Counted from the first letter of the stretch, positions 36,832 to 46,376 are shown. The stretch: 64,000 nucleotides of DNA from Terriglobia bacterium (GCA_020073465.1 JAIQFC010000007.1:1-64000); one strand, 5' to 3'. Numbers and translations: made by a program. Notes: a model not told the origin generated them from the sequence alone.

Positions 36832-37964
36832 AGCTTCGGCGCCGCAGTGGTGGTGCGCGCCACCAGTTTGCGGCGCAACTGCTCCAGTTTCCACCCTCCC
36901 AGCAGGAACAGCAGCCCGAAGCCGACGAGCGAGGCCGACCTCCCCAGCTTTCCCATCACCGTGGAGAAGTAAAAGACGATGATGGTAATAGCGAAGCCTG
37001 CGACCCCCAGGTTGATACGCTCGCGCCGTTGCTCCTGCAGTCCCCACATCACCAGGCCCATGGCGGCCAGCGCGCAGAGTGCATAGATGCCCACGTTCTG
37101 GAACACATCGCGATCGTTGAGCTGCGAGACCACGAATACCCAGACGCCATATCCCACATTCCAGACCACAGACTTGCCGCGCAGAAAATATGCGGCCAGC
37201 AAGGGAAGCACGAAGGCCAGGAACAGGCCGATCACGTAGAGCGCAGAAGACATTGCCGGATGGCGAGCCCAATCCCATTCATGGCCACTGGCCAGCACCG
37301 CGCACGCAGGCAGCAGCGCAAGTCCGCCTGTCCAGCCTAGAGCTCGCCGGAAGGGGGAATCCTCCTGGCCGCGACGAGCACTCAAATACGTGATCGCGAC
37401 CATCACCAGGAACTGACTGAGAATCCTTTCCATGCCGCTGAAGTGCTGGGCGCGCACGCTCCACTCTGAGGCGATCCACGCTGGAATCAGCAGCGCGCTG
37501 AGCGTGGCCTGCAACCAGTCACGCAGCACCAGCCATGCCAGCACCGCGCCAATGGCCCACAACAGGATGCCCCCGGGCCAGTGTTCCTCAAGGTTGAAAA
37601 TCTGCCCGGCCAGAAAAATGCCGCCCCCCAACGCCACAGTACCGACGGCATGAAGGGCCAGGCCCAGAGCCCGCATTCGCGGCATGAGCGCCCCGGCCGC
37701 CAGGTGAAATCCTGCAATCATCGCCAATACCATCAGGAACCGCTGCGTGGGCGAGAGGTCTTCCCAGTGGGCCGCCACGAAAAGCAGTACACCGGCGGCC
37801 ACCATGATGGAGCCAAAGGCAATCGCGAATATGACCGGCCAGCGCACGCCGGGAGATTCGTGAGAAGACTCGTAGGCTCGAATCCGTCCGGCAGTGTTGG
37901 AATCGATGATGCCCGCATCCATCCATTGCTGGAGCTGCTGCTCGATTTGGTCGGAGCTGGCCAT
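36828..37964 (-). CDS. DUF2157 multi-helix membrane protein
   Basis: 378 residues from ATG 37964 (MASSDQIEQQLQQWMDAGII). The soluble N-terminal segment predicts the DUF2157 helix-turn, with ten or so membrane helices after it (WPVIFAIAFGSIMVAAGVLL is the first). TTG at 38003 and ATG at 37979 are alternative starts; none has a strong ribosome-binding site. The 4-base overlap with the GDYXXLXY gene shows they form one operon. Confidence 0.85.
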   Translation of the reverse strand: MASSDQIEQQLQQWMDAGIIDSNTAGRIRAYESSHESPGVRWPVIFAIAFGSIMVAAGVLLFVAAHWEDLSPTQRFLMVLAMIAGFHLAAGALMPRMRALGLALHAVGTVALGGGIFLAGQIFNLEEHWPGGILLWAIGAVLAWLVLRDWLQATLSALLIPAWIASEWSVRAQHFSGMERILSQFLVMVAITYLSARRGQEDSPFRRALGWTGGLALLPACAVLASGHEWDWARHPAMSSALYVIGLFLAFVLPLLAAYFLRGKSVVWNVGYGVWVFVVSQLNDRDVFQNVGIYALCALAAMGLVMWGLQEQRRERINLGVAGFAITIIVFYFSTVMGKLGRSASLVGFGLLFLLGGWKLEQLRRKLVARTTTAAPKL

Positions 37965-38469
37965 CAGACCAGCCAACATAGCGCTCGCTACACGGAATAG
38001 CAAGGATGATTCGGGTCACGCCGGCACGGCCCGAACGAGGCCCCGGAGAGTCTGGCGGGCAGGGTTCAGTCGGGTGCCGCATCAGATTTCTGTGACATGT
38101 TATCTGCAAGTTACTGATTCTTCGTGCAAGTTGTTGAGAGTTCGTAGGACCGTCCAGGAAGCCCCAGGACGGACGATCTCCGGCCAGACAGCCTTCTTTC
38201 CCCGTCGACACGCTGTGTCGTCGATCCCAGGGCCACTAGCGGCTCAGGAAATGGCGTTGCAGGACGCGGTCGAGTATGCGAAATCGAGGGCCGGAACCCA
38301 TCCCGGCGGTCCGGCGGATATTAGCTTATAGATATAAATTGACCAGTGGTCGCGTTGGTGTCCGTAAGTAGTTGAAACCAGGCACCCAAGGAATCGTGGG
38401 TCTGTTGCCGCAGTCAAAGCGCGCAAGCTCGATGGTCCGCGATCGCGAGCGTGGCAATCGGGTTATCCG
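37965..38469. other. Intergenic region
   Basis: About 500 bp between two minus-strand genes with no gene I can support. An AT-rich patch (ttagcttatagatataaatt, near 38,322) is the only feature seen. Confidence 0.4.
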
Positions 38470-41400
38470 TCAGCGCTCTCTGGTCAACAGCCGCACTCGC
38501 GGGGAGGGCTTCGGCTTGATCCTCGGTGGCGAGCCTCCGACGGGAGCGCTTCCGCTGGCCATTGCGGGATAAGCGTCGAGCACGTAGTTGAGCATTGCGT
38601 TAGTTCCGGCGGTGACCAACACATCGACCTCCAGCGTGCCGTTGAACGCCCCCACGCTGGGCAGGATGCTAACCAGGCCGTTCGCGTCACTCTGCACGGT
38701 TGCCTGGTTCACACTCAAAATGACGGGCAGCGTCGGGTTGCCGGTACTAGTCTCTCCCGAATTTTCCGCGGGAGAGTTCCCTGGGGGACGCATCACCGTG
38801 CTTTGAAACATCACATTCGTCCCCAACACCGGATTCGGAGGCGAAGAGTTATCGACCGCACGCACCGTAATTGGCTGAAATGCCTTGCCCAACGTGGTTG
38901 CCTGGGCGGAGCCTGTCACCGGTTGGAGGCTGAGCAACGCGGGCACGACCATGCTGCCATAGATGGCCCGGCAGGGACTGTTCGCCGGCGCGACACACGC
39001 GTTCACCTGCACATTGGCGGCGAGTTGTGTCAGCGTGAGCGTAACTGTGGCGTATCCGTTCGCGTCGGTATTGGCGCTGGGAGCGCTGAGCGTGCCTGAT
39101 CCCGCAATCAAAGTGAAGTTCACCACGACGCCACTTTTGGGCGATCCATTGCCCATCACCCGCGCGGTGAGGGGCAGAGCGACGGTGGTTCCCTGGGCGA
39201 TCCAGAAATAGGGCGTGCTGACCCCGAGATCAGTCGAAGAGGATGTCCCCAGAAGGGTGGCGGCAACGGACTTTGCTGGATTGTAGACTCCCGGCGCGAG
39301 CGTGGCGGTGATGGTCGCGACGCCGGCGGCTCCCGGTGTCACCCACGTCCACGCCAGGCCGCTTTCGTCGCTGGCTGCCGTGCAGCTTGAAGCGCCGCCA
39401 CAGGCGGAAAGGGCCACGGCGTTTGTCGCACTCCACCCCACCATCGCGCCGCTGACGGGAGTTACGCCGTCGGCGGCAATCACGCGCACGCTGACTGGAT
39501 TGGTGGCTTGCGTTCCGACCGGTGTGGCGGGATTTGCCCCTTGCAGGACCACAATGTTGTCGTCGGAAGCGGCGCCGAAGGTCAACGCGTTCGTCATCGT
39601 CGAAAATGCGCCGCTGGCTGGGTCAGTGATCGTGATGCTCTGGACTCCGTCACTCTGCGCGGGCAGGGCCAGGATCATCTGACTCGCATTGGCCGCAAGT
39701 ACGGATGCGCTGCTGGCTCCAATCGATGCGGTCAGGCCCGGGGCAAAGCCCATTCCGCCCACCGCGACGGCGCCCCCGTTCGCGCCGACGCGTGACGGCG
39801 ACACAGAGTCTGCATAGAGCACATGCGCGTGGTAGTGATAGTCGGGGCGGCCGTCACCCCGCAGATCGGCAATTCCTATCAGAAACTTCGTCGAGGTGAA
39901 GATTTGGGCGTCGAGCCGGGTCTCGCCAAAGACTGTGGAATTGAATGATGACGGGGTGAATGCGGGTGCAGGCGTGCCCTCCGGATCGGAGGCGTCCCAC
40001 ATCCCGACGACGGGTTGTGTCTTGCCTATGCTGGCCTTTCCGCTTTCGTCCAGTGCAGTGACCGCGACTGACAAAGTTCCGTCAGCCTGCGCCGGCAGCG
40101 AGAAATAGGAAACGCTGCCGTAGGCGCCCAGCGATCCGACCCAGTCGCCGCCCGCAGGAATTGCGGCGGGAGCACTCCAAGTCTCCGATGCTGCCCATTG
40201 CGGCGCCGGCAGCGCACTCCGGGACATGACAAGGTCCTGCGCCACGTCTCTGCCGATGATCACATTGACCAAGATCGGCTGCAGGGTCCCGGAAGGCACG
40301 ACCTGGAATGGCGCATAAGGCCCGACTCCCTCAGACCAGAGGGGATCGAGCGGCTCCACCGTGAGCTGGTACTGGCCGACTCGGACGCCGTCGGGAACCT
40401 GCAATCCGGCCAGATCATAGAAACCTTCCAGGGTCTGATCGCTCGATCCCCACTGGCTACTAGGGTTACCCAGGGCGTCGAAGAAACCGGTGACGGGATT
40501 TCCGGCATCTCCCGTAAAGAGAAATCCCGAGACCGAGGAGGCCGCATAACGCCGCGAGGGCAATCCGCTGGTGACATCGATCCAGCGCGCCACGACGTTG
40601 ACTCCCTGCATCGCCTGGGCTGGCTTTCCCGAGGAATCCGAGAACCACACTGACCCGTGGATGCGGGTCGTGTTCACCGAAAAGAACTGCTTGCCCGGGA
40701 AACTCGACAGGTTCTGCGAGGTCACGGGGTAGAGCCGCCCGATCGCCGCGACGTCGTCCATCGCGAGCTGGTAAGGATTGGGATAGCACAAAGTGATGGG
40801 CACGCAATTCTGCGGATCTTTGTAGTGCATGACAGGAAAGCCGGCGAAGTCGTCCGAGACCGGCCTGGGTGTGCCGGTAATTGCATTCGGATTCACCTGA
40901 GACCAGCCCAGCCCGAGCACACCGCCGAGCACCCGCACCAGCCGGTATTCCACATCGGTGAGCTGCGACGACTGCAAAGCACACTGGCCGTTGAGCACGA
41001 CCAGGGCGTGCTGCAATGTGGCGGACTGGCTGAAATTGTCGTTTCCGCCGAACGCCGCGTTGAAGAAGCATTGGCTCGAACTGCCGGCGCCGGCGCCGAG
41101 CAACGCGTCGGTCACCGAGCCGTCGTAGTCATAAACAATGCCGACGGGCGTGCCGACAGCACCCGGCTGAATGTCGAAGGGAAGCGTAATCGTCCCATCG
41201 GCATTGCGTATGACGTTCGAGCCGCTGACATCCTCGGCAAGATGGCCGCCCTTGGCCGCGGCGATGGCTGCCGTCGAAACCGAGGTCCACTGGCTCCAGG
41301 CGTCGGCCACAAGCGCGTCCGCTGAGGCACTGGGCAGGACGGGGCTGAGGTCTCCCTGATCGGTGTAGTAAGTAATGGAGCCTTGGGGCCAAAGGAGGGG

Positions 41401-41577
41401 CTGGCCGGAAGCCGCAGGGAGGAAATAACTGGTTCCAGCGACGTACTCCGGCCCGCCCGCGCGCGAGAGCAGCGCGAAAAACAACACCATGCCAAGTGCC
41501 ACGGCCAGGCGGAGAAGGAGTGAGCGAGTGGTAAATGCCGTGGAAGTTGTCCCGGTCATGTCCGCTCTCATACTCAC
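38470..41577 (-). CDS. Large secreted protein: inactive matrixin-like domain plus Ig-like repeats
   Basis: 1,035 residues with a signal anchor (LLLRLAVALGMVLFFALLSRA). The first ~330 residues follow the layout of a matrixin-type metalloprotease: an early beta region (ITYYTDQGDLSP), a helix reading VRVLGGVLGLGWS where active enzymes have HExGHxLGLxHS, then FPVMHY and LAMDDVAAIGRLYP, matching the Met-turn and final helix. All four key residues (His, Glu, His, His) are replaced by R, V, G and W. The rest contains a Tiny-TIM-like/IPT segment and at least two bacterial Ig-like (Big_1-type) repeats (SVRVIAADGVTPVSGAMVGW; VVNFTLIAGSGTLSAPSANT). Its start overlaps the upstream gene by 4 bases. Probably a binding protein on a dead protease scaffold. 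Confidence 0.82.
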   Translation of the reverse strand: MSMRADMTGTTSTAFTTRSLLLRLAVALGMVLFFALLSRAGGPEYVAGTSYFLPAASGQPLLWPQGSITYYTDQGDLSPVLPSASADALVADAWSQWTSVSTAAIAAAKGGHLAEDVSGSNVIRNADGTITLPFDIQPGAVGTPVGIVYDYDGSVTDALLGAGAGSSSQCFFNAAFGGNDNFSQSATLQHALVVLNGQCALQSSQLTDVEYRLVRVLGGVLGLGWSQVNPNAITGTPRPVSDDFAGFPVMHYKDPQNCVPITLCYPNPYQLAMDDVAAIGRLYPVTSQNLSSFPGKQFFSVNTTRIHGSVWFSDSSGKPAQAMQGVNVVARWIDVTSGLPSRRYAASSVSGFLFTGDAGNPVTGFFDALGNPSSQWGSSDQTLEGFYDLAGLQVPDGVRVGQYQLTVEPLDPLWSEGVGPYAPFQVVPSGTLQPILVNVIIGRDVAQDLVMSRSALPAPQWAASETWSAPAAIPAGGDWVGSLGAYGSVSYFSLPAQADGTLSVAVTALDESGKASIGKTQPVVGMWDASDPEGTPAPAFTPSSFNSTVFGETRLDAQIFTSTKFLIGIADLRGDGRPDYHYHAHVLYADSVSPSRVGANGGAVAVGGMGFAPGLTASIGASSASVLAANASQMILALPAQSDGVQSITITDPASGAFSTMTNALTFGAASDDNIVVLQGANPATPVGTQATNPVSVRVIAADGVTPVSGAMVGWSATNAVALSACGGASSCTAASDESGLAWTWVTPGAAGVATITATLAPGVYNPAKSVAATLLGTSSSTDLGVSTPYFWIAQGTTVALPLTARVMGNGSPKSGVVVNFTLIAGSGTLSAPSANTDANGYATVTLTLTQLAANVQVNACVAPANSPCRAIYGSMVVPALLSLQPVTGSAQATTLGKAFQPITVRAVDNSSPPNPVLGTNVMFQSTVMRPPGNSPAENSGETSTGNPTLPVILSVNQATVQSDANGLVSILPSVGAFNGTLEVDVLVTAGTNAMLNYVLDAYPAMASGSAPVGGSPPRIKPKPSPRVRLLTRER

Positions 41578-42215
41578 TCCTCCCCCCTGGCACGCCGCAC
41601 CGCCTGGGTGAAGTCGCGCATACTGACCCGCGACTTCCCCCCCAGGACGGGATCCGCCCCAAAAGCTGCCAAATGTTCATCGGTAAGGACGACGTTTCCC
41701 AAAGGGTCGATGCGGAACCGCCCCATGGTTCCGCCGACGCAACTGGTGAGCCCCAATTTGCTGGGCGCATATAAGAAGAGCAGCACACGCTCGCCCACGC
41801 GATAGCGCTGGCCGCTGGCCCACAAGCCAATCCACTGAAAGATGGTGAGGTCGCGTCCGGCGCTGGCTCCGCGGATACCTCGCTCCACGTGGAAAGTTAC
41901 GGCCACGGCCTGAGGGTCTTCGCCTCCGGAAGCCAGCACGCGGGAAGTCGATGTGACCGTGCCGGAGAAGATGATTCCCGCCGCACGCGCGATTTGAGGA
42001 AAGCCGAAGGTGCCCGGAGGCAACGGAAACGGACGCGGGAACGCGGGCTCGTGCAAGACGCGGTCTGGGGTAACAGGCGCGGCCGTGCGGGAAGCTGCAG
42101 AAGCTCTGGAGAAATTCGCCTTGGCACTCGCTGCGTCCTGACCGCGTGCGGCAACCAGAGCGCCCACGATCAGTAGCCAGAACGCGAGCCGTCGAGCGAC
42201 GCATCTTCCCTTCAT
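41574..42215 (-). CDS. Small secreted protein, operon partner of the Ig-repeat protein
   Basis: 213 residues with a signal peptide (LAFWLLIVGALVAARGQ). Beta-rich region around IIFSGTVTSTSRVL and VAVTFHVERGIRG, then GERVLLFLYAPSKLGLTSCVGG. The pattern resembles small secreted domains that precede matrixin-like proteins in Acidobacteriota, but no family was firmly recognised. The stop overlaps the next start (ATGA), so the two are co-translated. Confidence 0.75.
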   Translation of the reverse strand: MKGRCVARRLAFWLLIVGALVAARGQDAASAKANFSRASAASRTAAPVTPDRVLHEPAFPRPFPLPPGTFGFPQIARAAGIIFSGTVTSTSRVLASGGEDPQAVAVTFHVERGIRGASAGRDLTIFQWIGLWASGQRYRVGERVLLFLYAPSKLGLTSCVGGTMGRFRIDPLGNVVLTDEHLAAFGADPVLGGKSRVSMRDFTQAVRRARGEE

Positions 42216-42340
42216 AAAGAGTACCTGGGACCCGATGTTCGCTCGGAGGGTTGGGAAACCGAGGTGATCCTACTTAGGGATGTGGGCCAATGCAGTGACG
42301 GGTGTCACAAAGTGCCTGTGATTTGCAGGAATGGGAAAGC

Positions 42341-42406
42341 AGGTCTCAGGTATCAGGTGTTGGGTCTTTAGGTCTTAGGTGTTAGGTCTTGGGCATTAGG
42401 TCTCAG
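42341..42406. repeat. Degenerate 7-bp tandem repeat, about nine units
   Basis: Units aggtctc, aggtatc, aggtgtt, gggtctt, aggtctt, aggtgtt, aggtctt, gggcatt, aggtctc; one interruption of a single base. Confidence 0.75.
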
Positions 42407-42495
42407 ATGCTCGCGGAAAGGAGTGGTTCGGCGACAACGATCACTGGGGCTAAAGCCCCTCTTGATCCCGAGCCGCTTACACGGCCCTCGAAAGG

Positions 42496-42544
42496 CCGCT
42501 CTTCCACGGCGGTAACACGGGTTCAAATCCCGTCGGGGACGCCA
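42496..42544 (+). other. 3' half of a tRNA gene (possible UCC anticodon), likely attachment-site scar
   Basis: CCGCT (42496-42500) pairs with GGCGG around the 7-base loop CTTCCAC, giving anticodon UCC (glycine). ACGGG-TTCAAAT-CCCGT (42517-42533) is a perfect T arm, and CGGGGAC-G-CCA (42534-42544) a 3' acceptor strand with CCA. No matching 5' acceptor strand (GTCCCCG) or D arm was found upstream. tRNA 3' halves are what integrases leave at attachment sites, and integrase and DUF2513 remnants lie downstream. Confidence 0.6.
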
Positions 42545-42656
42545 ACAAAATAAGGGGGTTATTGGGCACCCGTTTTTCCATGGCCCGCACCGGTAACGAT
42601 AGGGTAACGATAAAAATTCAGTTTCGAGGGTGCGCGGCTGCGCCGAGCGAAGCTGT

Positions 42657-43520
42657 TTATTCGGCGATCTCAGATTCAGAGGAATCAGTTGGCGAAGATT
42701 CTTGTGATCCCTTAGACACAGAATTCAATTCATCTAGGGTTCGGCGAAGCTTGTAAATCCACATCAGCACCGGATCATTAAATCTTCTAGCAATCTGGTA
42801 GTCATGCAACAAGCCGAAACCGACCAAGAAAAGACAGAACGTCACAAAGGGCCACCTGCCGAAGAGCGGCCCGAAGTACATGGCGGCCAGACCACTCCAC
42901 CCGGTAGCGTGTAGAGACACTACAATGGGGCGTCCGCGCCAATCTCCGAGACGCGCCTCTCCAAGAACATAGGACCAAGCATAGCCGTCGCGTTGCCAGT
43001 ACGCGTCAGGCTCGATGTTCACTCCATAGTGCTTAAGAAGCGTCCTAGCGGCGCGACCCCAAGCCGTTTGCAGGGCCGTCGTGAAACGAGCTTCCTCGAA
43101 TTCAGCACTCTGCAGCTTGGAAAGACCCTTCGGGGGCTGTGGTCGTGACGGCGGTTGCTGCCCCTGCTGAGCTTGCTGTTGCATCTCTTGCAGCGCTTCG
43201 GAATACTCGGAATACATCCGCTTAATTCGCCACGCCCGCACCCTCGGCAAATGCTGAACGGCCTTTGCATAACCGTATCGAAGAATACCTTGTATATAAC
43301 GTACCCACTGAACAAACGCGCCGCCAACCACAAAAGCCAGGAACAAGGCGATGAACACGGTGGTGTAGTAGTGATCCGGACCGACGAGATTGGCCAGCTG
43401 CTTCACCCACTGCGGATTCGCCAACAACACACAAACCTCAAAGAAAAAGCCAGGCAAAAACCCCAACAAAAAATCAAAGACCAGTGGGTGTAGTCCTTTA
43501 TGCAGGTCGATGTTTATCAT
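42657..43520 (-). CDS. Membrane protein in a decayed integrative element
   Basis: 287 residues. Two hydrophobic segments near the N-terminus (FDFLLGFLPGFFFEVCVLLA; TTVFIALFLAFVVGGAFVQW) and one or two near residues 215-240 (MYFGPLF...FVTFCLFLVGFG); between them a glutamine-rich stretch (EMQQQAQQGQQPPSRPQPP). I do not recognise the family. It starts 10 bp after the DUF2513 pseudogene, so they were probably one transcript. Base composition is visibly lower in GC than the core genes around it. Confidence 0.7.
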   Translation of the reverse strand: MINIDLHKGLHPLVFDFLLGFLPGFFFEVCVLLANPQWVKQLANLVGPDHYYTTVFIALFLAFVVGGAFVQWVRYIQGILRYGYAKAVQHLPRVRAWRIKRMYSEYSEALQEMQQQAQQGQQPPSRPQPPKGLSKLQSAEFEEARFTTALQTAWGRAARTLLKHYGVNIEPDAYWQRDGYAWSYVLGEARLGDWRGRPIVVSLHATGWSGLAAMYFGPLFGRWPFVTFCLFLVGFGLLHDYQIARRFNDPVLMWIYKLRRTLDELNSVSKGSQESSPTDSSESEIAE

Positions 43521-43529
43521 TTTGGTAAC

Positions 43530-43855
43530 CTACGGCAGGCCTAGTGTCTTCTTGATTTCGGCTTGCGCAATTGCTCCGACGACCGCCAAACCAACACTGG
43601 TAAGCCCGCAAAGAATTCGTGACCTTACCATGTCAGTCCACGAATTATTTGCATAGGACACACCATTGTTACGGCTCCCTTCACGAAGCCAGCTTCGATC
43701 AGTTGAGCCAGGTGATAAGCCACCTCCTCGGTCGAGTGATTGGTGATACCCATTTCTTCAGGCGTGTTGAAGCAAAACTCCGTTGTACCGTCGAACTTCG
43801 GATCGGTCTCTATCAAAAGAAGCAGCTCCCGAATCAAGTCCATGTCGCGCTTCAC
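43530..43855 (-). pseudogene. DUF2513-family pseudogene
   Basis: From GTG 43855 the frame reads VKRDMDLIRELLLLIETDP, the DUF2513 opening, then HSTEEVAYHLAQLIEAGFV and RGLTW. A TAA stop interrupts at the position where the family continues GHEF; GGTCACGAATTC (GHEF) follows at once. A shifted frame then gives VGAIAQAEIKKTLGLP and stop, the usual DUF2513 ending. So the gene has a nonsense codon plus a deletion or frameshift. DUF2513 genes are common on prophages and islands. Confidence 0.75.
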
Positions 43856-43936
43856 TTCCGTATGGCTCCTACGTTCACAGACTTGCGCCTTTATAAGCCC
43901 TCCAAAACTGCTTTTCAAATGCCGACTTCAGGTTCT

Positions 43937-44185
43937 ATCCCGTGGCGAAAAGGCGGCGCGGATATTCACGTCGTAGCTTTACAACTCGGGCACAAGGACT
44001 TGCGGCAGGCGGCGCGGTACCAGCATCTTGCGCCTACGTTCATGCAGGATGCCGTGCGGGGTCTGGACGGCGTGTTCGGCCCGGAGTTGGCCGATGGGGG
44101 CAGGGGAACGCGCCCGCCTTGCCGCACACGACGGATGACCACCTCGCCATGCCCGCCTGAGTCCGCAGTACAAGCGGACAGGTGA
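43937..44185 (+). pseudogene. Tyrosine recombinase (integrase) C-terminal fragment
   Basis: The frame contains KGGADIHVVALQLGHKDLRQAARYQHL and AVRGLDGVFG, the end of a phage-type integrase: LGH carries a conserved histidine and YQHL the catalytic tyrosine. The upstream arginine box (HxxR) and the whole N-terminal part are missing. With the tRNA 3' half at 42,496 this marks a decayed integrated element. Confidence 0.75.
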
Positions 44186-44280
44186 TGGCGAAACTAGATG
44201 TGGCCTTCGTGGGAGTTCTGCCGGCCCGGAGTAAATCGCTATAATCCCGTTATTCGAGTGAAGAAAGCGGGATTTTATCC

Positions 44281-45102
44281 ATGAACTCCGACTCCCCCTC
44301 GCGGACTAACGCTGTGGACTTGATGCTCAAGTACAGCGCGGCCTTTCTCGCTATCGCGTATGCCTTAGGGTTCTTGGAACAATCATCCTTTGCGGCGACA
44401 GTCGGCGTCGGAGAATTCAGGGTTCGCCTCGCTGATACCAACTACTTGATTCGGGGACTCTTGGTAGAAGCTTTCTGCATCGGTGCGTCGGTTGCGAATA
44501 TTCTATTCTTGGAATTTGCAAGTCATGTATTTGTTCTACTGTTCGGCCGCCCAGCGCCAGACTGGATTCAAAGACAAGCAGCCTTTCACGATAGGAAGTA
44601 TCGACTTGGCCTCGTACTGGGCCAGGTAGCCGTATCTTTGAGCGCTGTGCTGATCGTTGGTAGGTTCCTACTCCGTCTCTCGCTCGGATGGAGTGTATCG
44701 CTTGCCGTGTCGTGCGGCATCGTCAATCTGGTAGTGTCCCTGATTCTTGTTCAGCCAGAAGTTTACTTCTCTTCGACGGTCCGCCAACAACTGAGCTTAT
44801 TGATGCTCGTCGCTCTCGGTCTCACTGTCTTCTCACTTGGACTTGGGATCGCTGATGGTAGCGAACTTCTCCAAAAGCCGGGGCGGAGTGTTCGGTTGCT
44901 GATTGCGCCAGACGCAATCGATGGGTTGAAACACCTCGGAATCGCGTTTCCGGATTCGAGCTGCGGAACAACATCAGCCGAACCGACGGAGAGTATTCAC
45001 GTCTTATACCAGGGCGAAAGTATGTATGTTGTGCGAACCAAAAACAACAGCGTCGTGCAGATCAAGAGTGACAAGGTCTGGTCAGTTGAACCCTCACCTT
45101 AG
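44281..45102 (+). CDS. Hypothetical membrane protein
   Basis: 273 residues with about four hydrophobic segments (LKYSAAFLAIAYALGFLEQ; ILFLEFASHVFVLLFG; LGLVLGQVAVSLSAVLIVG; LLMLVALGLTVFSLGLGIA) and a soluble C-terminal ~70 residues (LLIAPDAIDGLKHLGIAFPD...SIHVLYQGESMYVVR). Family not recognised. It lies at the edge of the decayed integrative element and may be part of it. Start ATG 44281. Confidence 0.7.
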   Translation: MNSDSPSRTNAVDLMLKYSAAFLAIAYALGFLEQSSFAATVGVGEFRVRLADTNYLIRGLLVEAFCIGASVANILFLEFASHVFVLLFGRPAPDWIQRQAAFHDRKYRLGLVLGQVAVSLSAVLIVGRFLLRLSLGWSVSLAVSCGIVNLVVSLILVQPEVYFSSTVRQQLSLLMLVALGLTVFSLGLGIADGSELLQKPGRSVRLLIAPDAIDGLKHLGIAFPDSSCGTTSAEPTESIHVLYQGESMYVVRTKNNSVVQIKSDKVWSVEPSP

Positions 45103-45370
45103 TCGCGTGGGGTACCGGCTTCACGCAGAAAGCTAGCTGAATCAGTAGGAGATTGCCTCATCGTAGTCGCGGACGACGACCGCCACGTAGCCGAGTTTCT
45201 GGGTCATAGATGAAATGCACTGTAGCAGAACAGAGTCGTGGATCGAGTTGTTCCGCAGCCGGTTGACGTCGTGCCCTTCCCGATGCACGGTCGCTTCGGG
45301 AGGCTCACATCCTGCCATCGCGTCTTGTCTAAGGTTTTCGGCCTGAGATGCCGATACTCAAGGCAGGACG

Positions 45371-45802
45371 GTGCGACAGGTGAAAATCCTCTTAGTAGAA
45401 GACAGCAAGCCCATCCGACGCGAGAATGAGCGTGTTCTTATCCAAGCCGGCTATGAAGTGATTTGCGCGGTGGATGGCGAGTCCGCCTTGCGTTTCGCCC
45501 ACGAAGAGAAGCCCGATCTGATCCTGCTGGATCTGTTGCTGCCCAAGATGGGAGGACGGGAAGTCTTGCTAAATCTAAAGAGCGATCCGGTCACGGCCGA
45601 CATTCCCGTTGTTGTCCTCAGCAGCCTCACCGAGAAGAACCGTCAGAAGCTCATTGAAGACGGGGCCGAGGAGTACATCGAAAAGAACACGCTGATGCCA
45701 GTGTACGGCGTGAATCTTCTTCCCAAGATGCTGGAAAACATCGTCTGCCGCATCAACCGCAAACGAGGCATCGGGTTTACTAGCGTCCCCGTGCACGAAT
45801 AG
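45371..45802 (+). CDS. Single-domain response regulator (CheY-like)
   Basis: 143 residues, one receiver domain. The acidic pair lies in LVEDSKP, the phospho-acceptor aspartate in LILLDLLLP, the threonine/serine position in VVVLSSL and the lysine in EEYIEKN. Start is GTG 45371. There is no output domain, so it acts through a partner; no kinase gene is adjacent (a hybrid kinase is at 53,511). Confidence 0.92.
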   Translation: MRQVKILLVEDSKPIRRENERVLIQAGYEVICAVDGESALRFAHEEKPDLILLDLLLPKMGGREVLLNLKSDPVTADIPVVVLSSLTEKNRQKLIEDGAEEYIEKNTLMPVYGVNLLPKMLENIVCRINRKRGIGFTSVPVHE

Positions 45803-45885
45803 CGCCGGGGCGACTGCTTCTTGAAACAGACTCGTCCATTTTGCTGCTGGTGCTTCCGAGTCTCGCCCATGATAATAGTCTCACC

Positions 45886-46368
45886 ATGTCCTTCCTGCGC
45901 TATCTCATGCTGTTGTCGCTCCTCGTGTGGATCGGTGGTCTCATTTTTTTTGCTTTCGTACTCGCGCCCACGGCGTTTCAGGTTCTGCCCAGCACGCACC
46001 TGGCCGGCAACGTCGTCGGACGCGCCCTCGGTAAACTGCACTGGATCGCCATCGTCTCCGGCGTTGTCTTCCTCGCGAGTTCCATGCTGTACAGCCGCCT
46101 GCTCGACGGCACGCCGCACGTGTTCGCGATACGCCACGTGCTGATCTGCCTGATGCTCGTACTCACGCTGCTCTCGCAGTTCTGGATCATCCCGCGCATG
46201 GACACGCTCCGCGCCCAGGTCGGCGACTTTGCTTCTGTGACGCTCGACAATCCTGTGCGGGTCCAGTTCGACGCGCTGCATGTCTGGTCTACGCGGGTGG
46301 AAGGAGCGGTGCTGCTGCTCGGGCTTGTGGTTGCGTATTTGACGGCGCAACAACTGGCAGTTCGTTAG
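45886..46368 (+). CDS. DUF4149-family (TMEM205-like) membrane protein
   Basis: 160 residues from ATG 45886 with four membrane helices (YLMLLSLLVWIGGLIFFAFV; LHWIAIVSGVVFLASSMLY; VLICLMLVLTLLSQFWIIP; VEGAVLLLGLVVAYLTA). The pattern LVWIGGLIFFAFVLAPTAF is typical of DUF4149. Function unknown. The longer frame from 45841 adds 15 residues without family resemblance. Confidence 0.88.
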   Translation: MSFLRYLMLLSLLVWIGGLIFFAFVLAPTAFQVLPSTHLAGNVVGRALGKLHWIAIVSGVVFLASSMLYSRLLDGTPHVFAIRHVLICLMLVLTLLSQFWIIPRMDTLRAQVGDFASVTLDNPVRVQFDALHVWSTRVEGAVLLLGLVVAYLTAQQLAVR

Positions 46369-46376
46369 CTGGTGCC

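Noticed and set aside
36832-37278. N-terminal extension of the GDYXXLXY protein
   Set aside because: It overlaps the DUF2157 coding sequence in another frame; the ATGA overlap at 36828-36831 is the natural coupled start.
42420-42544. Complete tRNA gene
   Set aside because: A 3' half folds well, but the upstream sequence does not give a paired acceptor strand or a D arm.
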